36,318 nt of DNA. Origin: CAYVQE01 sp964633205. Lineage in GTDB: Bacteria > Myxococcota > B64-G9. The translations under genes and the position numbers were made by a program. Location of the stretch: positions 1 through 36,318 of the forward strand of contig CAZWFN010000053.1 of NCBI GenBank assembly GCA_964633205.1. Direction: 5' to 3'. Positions within the stretch are counted from its first letter, which is position 1, and every line of letters begins with the position of its first letter. Positions 31,402-36,318 of this stretch are shown one piece after another. The notes below the pieces were generated by a model. The model ran no database searches, was not told the DNA's origin, and was given only the letters and a program-made list of their open reading frames with translations.

Positions 31402-34137
31402 ATGAAGGACGTTCAGCGGGCGGAGGGCCCGGAGCGGTCGCAGCGGGCGAGCGGTGGCGAGCCGCCGGAGTCGGGAGCCGCCGACTGGCACGCGCTCGAG
31501 CCGCAGGCCGCGCTGCAGCGGCTGGACGCCGCCCGCGACGGCCTGGAGCCGGATGAGGTCGAGCGCCGGCTGGAGCGCTGGGGGCTCAACGTGCTGGGCG
31601 CCCAGCAGCAGGCCGGGGTGCTGACCATTCTGCTGCGCCAGTTCAAGAGCGTGGTCATCCTGGTGTTGGTGGGGGCTCTGATCCTGTCGCTGGCCTCGAC
31701 CCAGTGGCCCGAGGCGGTGGCCATCGCCGCGGTGCTGGTGGTCAACGTGCTGATCGGATTTTTCAGCGAGTGGCGGGCCCGGCGCTCCATGGAGGCGCTG
31801 CGGCGCATGGGCCACGGCCAGGCCCGGGTGCGCCGCGCCGGCGCCGAGCGGCTGGTGCCGGCGGCGCGCATCGCCGCCGGTGACGTGCTGCTGCTGCAGC
31901 CGGGCGACAGCGTGGCCGCCGACGCCCGGCTGCTCGATGCCGCCGGGCTGCGCGCCAACGAGGCGCCGCTGACCGGCGAGTCGGTGCCGGTGGCCAAGGA
32001 TCCGGCCCCGGTGGCGGCCGCGGCGGTGCTGGCCGAGCGACGCTCGATGGTGTTCAAGGGCACCAGCATCGCCGACGGCAGCGGCGAGGCGCTGGTCACC
32101 GCCACCGGGGACCAGACCCAGGTGGGGCGCATCTCCCATATGGCCCGCGAGGCCGAGGCCGCCGCCGTGCCGCTGGAGCAGCGGCTCGATCGGCTGGGCC
32201 GGCGCTTGGCGCTGCTGGTGCTGCTGACCGGCCTGCTGGTGGCCGGAGCCGGGCTGCTGGCCGGCCAGCCCCCCTTGTTGATGATAGAGACCGCCCTGGC
32301 GCTGGCCGTGGCGGCCATCCCCGAGGGCTTGCCCATCGTGGCCACCATCGCCCTGGCCCACGGCATGTGGCTCATGGCCCGGCGCAACGCGTTGATCAAC
32401 AAGCTGACCGCGGTCGAGACCCTCGGCTCGACCACGGTGATCTTCTCCGACAAGACCGGCACCCTGACCGAGAACAGCATGCGCGTCGACCGGGTACTGA
32501 CCGCGGGCGGCGAGCACCGGCTCGGCGGCGACGAGGGCGAGCGGGCCGCGAACAACGCCGATCCGCTGCTGGAGCGGGCGCTGACCGTCGGAGTGCTGTG
32601 CAACAACGCCGCCCTGGGCGACGGCGGCGAGGACGGCCCCAGCGGGGATCCGATGGAGGTCGCCCTGCTGCGCGCCGGCCGGGAGCACGGGCTGGAGCGC
32701 GAGGCGCTACGGCGCGAACGGCCCGAGCAGCGCGAGGAGGCCTTCGATCGCGCGACCATGATGATGGCCACCTTCCACCGCGACGCGGCGGGCTTCGCGG
32801 TGATGGTCAAGGGGGCGCCGGGCGCGGTGCTGGCCGCCTGCGCCAGCCAGGCCGAACCGGCCGACAGCGACCGGGCGCAGCGGCCGCTGGACGAGCACGG
32901 GCGCCGGCGCTGGTCGCAGCGGTCCCGCGAGCTGGCCGGGAAGGGCCTGCGGGTGCTGGCGCTGGCCGAAAAGACCACCGCCGAGCGCGACGCGGACCCC
33001 TACGCCGACCTGCGCCTGCTGGGTCTGGTCGGTCTGCAGGATCCGCCGCGCCGCGCGGTGCGGGCGGCCATCGATCGCTGCCAGGCCGCCGGCATCAAGG
33101 TGGTCATGGTCAGCGGCGACCAGCCCGAGACCGCCCGGGCGGTGGCCGAGGCGGTGGGCATCGTGGGCGATCCCGAGGATCCCGACGCCCTGGTGGTCCA
33201 CGGCCGCGACCTGGCGCCGCCGGCCGAGCTGAGCGAGGCGGACCGCGCCCGGCTGCACCGCAGCAACATCTTCGCCCGGGTCAGCCCGGAGCAGAAGCTC
33301 GACCTGATCGAGCTGTTCCAGCAGCGCGGCGAGGTGGCCGCCATGACCGGCGACGGGGTCAACGATGCCCCGGCGCTGAAGAAGGCCGACATCGGCGTGG
33401 CCATGGGCCGCCGCGGCACCGACGCCGCCAAGGAGGTGGCCGACATGGTGCTCGGCGACGATGCCTTCGAGAGCATCGCCGCCGCGGTGGAGCGGGGACG
33501 CATCATCTTCGACAACATCCGCAAGTCGGTGCTGTTCATGCTGTGTACCAACGGCGCCGAGGTGCTTGCGGTGGCGGTGGCCTCGCTGGCGGCCTGGCCG
33601 CTGCCGCTGCGGCCGCTGCAGATCCTGTTTCTGAACGTGCTGACCGACGTGTTCCCGGCCCTGGCGCTGGGGGTGGGCAAGGGCGGCGGCCAGGAGATGC
33701 ACCAGCCGCCGCGGCCGGCCGGCGAGGCCATCGTCAACCGGCAGGCCTGGCTGACCATCGCCGGCTACAGCGGCCTGATCGGCGCTTGCGTCCTGGCCGC
33801 CATGTTGATCGGGCTGCACGGGCTGGGCCTGGCCGAGGCCGAGGCGGTGACGGTGTCCTTTTTGGCCCTGGCCTTCGGCAAGCTGTGGTTCGTGTTCAAC
33901 CTGCGCGCGCCGAGCAGCCGGCCGCTGCGCAACGAGATCACCGCCAACCCGTGGATCTGGGGCTCGATCGCCCTGTGCGCCGGCCTGCTGCTGGCCGCGG
34001 TCTACCTGCCCGGGTTGTCGGCGGTGCTCAAGACCCGGCCCCTCTCCGGCCAGGCCTGGGCGCTGGCGCTGGCCTTCAGCGCGGTGCCGCTGCTGGTGGG
34101 CCAGCTGGTGCTGTTCATCCAGGGACGCAAGCGCTGA
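31402..34137 (+). CDS. P2-type cation ATPase, Ca2+-type ligands
   Basis: 911 residues from ATG 31402 (GGAGAG 3-8 bases upstream); the frame upstream is not coding. Motifs in order: LTGESVPV actuator loop, M4 AVAAIPEGLPIVAT, phosphorylation DKTGTLT (D350), KGAPGAVL nucleotide domain, GDGVNDAPALKKADIGVAMG, M5 CTNGAEVLA, M6 FLNVLTDVFPALALG. The M4 PEGLP and the N/E of M5 plus N, T, D of M6 equal the Ca2+ sites of SERCA-type pumps, so outward Ca2+ transport is likely. About ten TM helices. No partner genes are adjacent. Confidence 0.92.
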   Translation: MKDVQRAEGPERSQRASGGEPPESGAADWHALEPQAALQRLDAARDGLEPDEVERRLERWGLNVLGAQQQAGVLTILLRQFKSVVILVLVGALILSLASTQWPEAVAIAAVLVVNVLIGFFSEWRARRSMEALRRMGHGQARVRRAGAERLVPAARIAAGDVLLLQPGDSVAADARLLDAAGLRANEAPLTGESVPVAKDPAPVAAAAVLAERRSMVFKGTSIADGSGEALVTATGDQTQVGRISHMAREAEAAAVPLEQRLDRLGRRLALLVLLTGLLVAGAGLLAGQPPLLMIETALALAVAAIPEGLPIVATIALAHGMWLMARRNALINKLTAVETLGSTTVIFSDKTGTLTENSMRVDRVLTAGGEHRLGGDEGERAANNADPLLERALTVGVLCNNAALGDGGEDGPSGDPMEVALLRAGREHGLEREALRRERPEQREEAFDRATMMMATFHRDAAGFAVMVKGAPGAVLAACASQAEPADSDRAQRPLDEHGRRRWSQRSRELAGKGLRVLALAEKTTAERDADPYADLRLLGLVGLQDPPRRAVRAAIDRCQAAGIKVVMVSGDQPETARAVAEAVGIVGDPEDPDALVVHGRDLAPPAELSEADRARLHRSNIFARVSPEQKLDLIELFQQRGEVAAMTGDGVNDAPALKKADIGVAMGRRGTDAAKEVADMVLGDDAFESIAAAVERGRIIFDNIRKSVLFMLCTNGAEVLAVAVASLAAWPLPLRPLQILFLNVLTDVFPALALGVGKGGGQEMHQPPRPAGEAIVNRQAWLTIAGYSGLIGACVLAAMLIGLHGLGLAEAEAVTVSFLALAFGKLWFVFNLRAPSSRPLRNEITANPWIWGSIALCAGLLLAAVYLPGLSAVLKTRPLSGQAWALALAFSAVPLLVGQLVLFIQGRKR

Positions 34138-34154
34138 TCGACCGCGCAGCGGAA

Positions 34155-34175
34155 CGGAAAAGCTCCCCTTTTCCG
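34155..34175 (+). terminator. Hairpin after the ATPase
   Basis: CGGAAAA and TTTTCCG (34155-34161, 34169-34175) enclose a 7-base loop 18 bases after the ATPase stop. The T run is within the stem only, so termination is unproven. Confidence 0.3.
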
Positions 34176-34229
34176 ATTCGAGCTAAACTATGGTCTCGAG
34201 CTGTCGATTGAACTTGCGGAGGTGCCCGC

Positions 34230-36050
34230 ATGCCCGCGGACGGCCATGACCGGCTGGACAAGCTCATGCTGCGCCTGTGCCCCGACAGGATCGAGGGGCT
34301 GGAGCTGCAGGCCCGGCATCAGCTGCGGCTGATCCTGGTGTTCGGTCTGGTCGGTCTGTTGCTGGCCATCGGCTTCTGCCTGCTGTTCTGCCTGGTGCTG
34401 GGCTGTCCGCTGGGCGGTCTGGGCATCCTGCTGGCGGGCCTGCTGGTGGCCGCGGCACCGCTGCTGTTCTGCTGGACCGGTTCGATCGCGGCTTGTGGTC
34501 ACCTGCTGGCCGGGGTGCTGGTGGCCGTGTCCGGCTTCGTGGCCCTGATCCGCGGCGACTTCGCCGTCTCCGGGCTGGCCTTTCTGCTGCCGGTGCCGCT
34601 GCTGGCCATTTTCCTGGTCGGCCGGCGGGCGGCGCTGGTCTGGAGCCTGGTCAGCGCCCTGGCGATCGCGGGCCTGGCCCTGCGCGCCTGGCTGGGCTGG
34701 GCCGAATGGCGGCTGTATGCGGTCACGCCCGAGCTCGAGCTGTTCCAGGACGTGTTCGGTTTGTTGGGTGGACTGGTGCTGATGCTGGCGCTGGCCCGCG
34801 CCCAGGCGGCCAGCCGGCAGGCCGTCGAGCGCGAACGGCAGCGGGTGCAGCAACGGCTGGAGCGCGCCCAGCGGCTGGAGAGCCTGGGCCAGATGGCCGG
34901 CAGCGTGGCCCACGACTTCAACAACCTGCTGACCGTCATCCGCGGCAACCTGGAGCTGATCCAGCCCGAGCTGCGGCCGGATCATCCGCTGGCGGCCGAC
35001 CTGGCCGAGATCCGCCAGGCGGCCGAGCGGGCCACCGGGCTGACCGAGCAGCTGCTGCTGTTCAGCCGCCGCGAGCTGGTGCCGCCCGAGCCGGTGGCCT
35101 TGGGGGAGCTGATCGAGGAGCTGGCCCCCATGCTGCGCCGCAGCCTGCCCGACGACATCGAGCTCAAGCTGGCCATCGCCGGGGATTTGCCGCCGGCGCT
35201 GGCCGACAGCGGCCAGCTCGAGCAGGTGCTGCTCAACCTGATCATCAACGCCCGCGACGCCATGGCCGAGGGAGGGCGCATCGAGCTGCGGGTCGGCCGG
35301 CAGCGCGTGGCCGCAGCGGTCGAGCAGCGGCCGGCCGAGCTGCCGCGGGGGATCGCGGCCGGGCGCTACAACCGCATCGACGTCATCGACCAGGGCTGCG
35401 GCATGCCGCCCGAGGTGGCCGAGCAGGCTTTCGAGCCCTTCTTCACCACCAAGCCCCGCGGCGCGGGTTCCGGCCTGGGCCTGGCCACCGCCGATGGCAT
35501 GTTGCGGCGCTACGGCGGCAGCGCCTATCTGGTCAGCGCACCGGACGCCGGCACCCGGGTCACCCTGCTGCTGCCGCAGGCCGAGCGGGACGCCGTCGCC
35601 CCCAGCGGCGAGGCGCAAACGGGAGATCCGGGCCGCCCTGTGCCAGCGGCCGCGCGCCGGGTGCTGCTGGCCGAGGACGACGGGGCGGTGCGGCGCACCG
35701 TCAGCCAGATGCTGCGCCAGGCGGGCTATACCGTGCTGGTGGCGGCCGACGGCGAGCAGGCCGAGCGCATCGCCGGGCGCAGCCAGGTGCCGATCGATCT
35801 GCTGCTGACCGACGTGGTCATGCCCCGGCTCTCCGGGCCGCGGTTGGCCGAGAGGGTGCGCTTGCTGCAGCCCGGCTTGCCGGTGCTGTTCGTCTCGGGC
35901 TACACCGACGGCGAGATGGAGCGCAGCGGCCTGGCCGACGGGCCGCTGCACCTGCTGCGCAAGCCCTTCACCACCGCCGAGCTGCTGGCCGCGGTGGAGC
36001 GGGCCCTGGCGGGCGAGCCGGACCGCCACCACCCGCCGGCCGTCGCCTGA
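34230..36050 (+). CDS. Hybrid histidine kinase with C-terminal receiver
   Basis: 606 residues. About five or six hydrophobic segments (30-190) form a membrane sensor with little extracellular loop. A coiled-coil leads to the HisKA box GSVAHDFNNLLTVI (phosphoacceptor H228), then HATPase motifs NLIINARDAM, DQGCGMP, FTTKPRGAGSGLGLAT. A linker precedes a receiver domain with phosphoacceptor D528 (LLTDVVMP) and KPF near the end. No separate response regulator lies next to it, so it probably feeds a phosphorelay or acts through an unlinked partner. GGAGG is 6 bases before ATG 34230. Confidence 0.92.
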   Translation: MPADGHDRLDKLMLRLCPDRIEGLELQARHQLRLILVFGLVGLLLAIGFCLLFCLVLGCPLGGLGILLAGLLVAAAPLLFCWTGSIAACGHLLAGVLVAVSGFVALIRGDFAVSGLAFLLPVPLLAIFLVGRRAALVWSLVSALAIAGLALRAWLGWAEWRLYAVTPELELFQDVFGLLGGLVLMLALARAQAASRQAVERERQRVQQRLERAQRLESLGQMAGSVAHDFNNLLTVIRGNLELIQPELRPDHPLAADLAEIRQAAERATGLTEQLLLFSRRELVPPEPVALGELIEELAPMLRRSLPDDIELKLAIAGDLPPALADSGQLEQVLLNLIINARDAMAEGGRIELRVGRQRVAAAVEQRPAELPRGIAAGRYNRIDVIDQGCGMPPEVAEQAFEPFFTTKPRGAGSGLGLATADGMLRRYGGSAYLVSAPDAGTRVTLLLPQAERDAVAPSGEAQTGDPGRPVPAAARRVLLAEDDGAVRRTVSQMLRQAGYTVLVAADGEQAERIAGRSQVPIDLLLTDVVMPRLSGPRLAERVRLLQPGLPVLFVSGYTDGEMERSGLADGPLHLLRKPFTTAELLAAVERALAGEPDRHHPPAVA

Positions 36051-36134
36051 GCGGCCCCTCCGAGATTCGAACGCCTGCCCGAGCGATCCGCGCTGTAGAG
36101 GTTTCTGATTGAGCTGAACGGCCGGCCAACAGTC

Positions 36135-36282
36135 ACCTCCCCCGCGCGGCACGCGCGGGGGAGGTCGAGCCGCCGAAGGCGGCGAGGGTGGGGGTCCGGG
36201 CCGCTGGCGCAGCGTCGCCCCCCACCCGGACTGAGCCCGGCTGCGCCGGGCCCAGTCCGACCTCCCCCGCAAGGGGGGAGGT
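36135..36282. repeat. Composite array of five hairpins
   Basis: From left: 36135-36165 (14-base perfect stem, ACCTCCCCCGCGCG arm, 3-base loop), 36169-36183 (6-base stem, GCCGCC/GGCGGC), 36186-36227 (9-base outer stem with an inner CGCTG/CAGCG stem), 36227-36259 (15-base stem with one mismatch), 36260-36282 (9-base ACCTCCCCC stem). The first and last hairpins share the same outer sequence. It resembles dispersed intergenic REP-type elements. No gene is seen in 36051-36318. Confidence 0.7.
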
Positions 36283-36318
36283 GTGTAAGATGCAGATATG
36301 TAAATGAAAACTGCCTTG

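Noticed and set aside
34188..36272. 694-codon minus-strand frame over the histidine kinase
   Set aside because: Antisense shadow; the plus strand has H, N, G and receiver motifs in order.
36135..36282. CRISPR array
   Set aside because: The repeats are palindromic stems with different sequences and no spacers of regular length.

Overview
The window is a GC-rich (roughly 70%) scaffold piece, probably from a metagenome-assembled genome: one run of exactly 100 N (29555-29654) joins two contigs. Many GTG and TTG starts, several lipoproteins, a Cys-rich and Gly-rich lipoprotein at the left edge and compact intergenic spaces suggest a myxobacterial or deltaproteobacterial-type Gram-negative. The LolA-like, MMPL and LpxL-like genes require an outer membrane. 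The phylum assignment is an inference from gene style only.

Layout. 1-5419 is a housekeeping-like flank: a truncated lipoprotein (-), a thioredoxin-domain protein, a rhomboid protease, a small coiled-coil lipoprotein, an NfeD-like membrane protein, a GNAT acetyltransferase and a YigZ/IMPACT protein. 5438-27601 is a type II polyketide/fatty-acid-like gene cluster of the aryl-polyene (APE) kind. It has an AMP-forming ligase (-) and a small membrane protein (+). A minus operon encodes dehydratase, ketoreductase, LolA-like carrier and lipoprotein. Divergent from it is a plus operon: ACP, ketosynthase fused to a chain-length-factor-like domain, B12-binding radical SAM enzyme, and polysaccharide deacetylase fused to a methyltransferase. 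Two tandem LuxR-type regulators follow. A second long plus operon then encodes an aromatic ammonia-lyase (MIO family), a 37-codon small ORF, a DhaL-DegV fusion resembling fatty acid kinase, a second ketosynthase, a second ACP, a family 2 glycosyltransferase, an MMPL exporter fused to a methyltransferase, and an LpxL/HtrB-like acyltransferase. 27685-36318 is a further flank: a two-domain lipoprotein (-), an assembly gap, an aldehyde dehydrogenase, a P2-type (Ca2+-type) ATPase, a hybrid histidine kinase, and a composite hairpin array at the right end.

How the cluster probably works. The ammonia-lyase would make an aryl-acrylate starter from an aromatic amino acid, and the ligase would load it on an ACP. 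The two ketosynthases (one with a built-in CLF-like partner), the ketoreductase and the single dehydratase would extend it by conjugated C2 units. The acyltransferase and glycosyltransferase would anchor or decorate the chain on a lipid or sugar carrier, and the MMPL, LolA-like and lipoprotein genes would move it to the outer membrane. The radical SAM enzyme, two fused methyltransferases, the deacetylase fusion and the kinase/lipid-binding fusion are unusual additions that point to a modified polyene lipid. Nearly all genes inside each operon overlap by 4 nt (ATGA, GTGA, TTGA), which implies tight translational coupling.

Non-coding structure includes three related intergenic palindromic elements (800-990, 1971-2035, 17695-17754), several sigma70-like promoters (two effectively leaderless), and a shared sequence of the form CGATTCGARTTCG in two promoter regions of the cluster. 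All family calls come from reading motifs by eye; no database search was possible.
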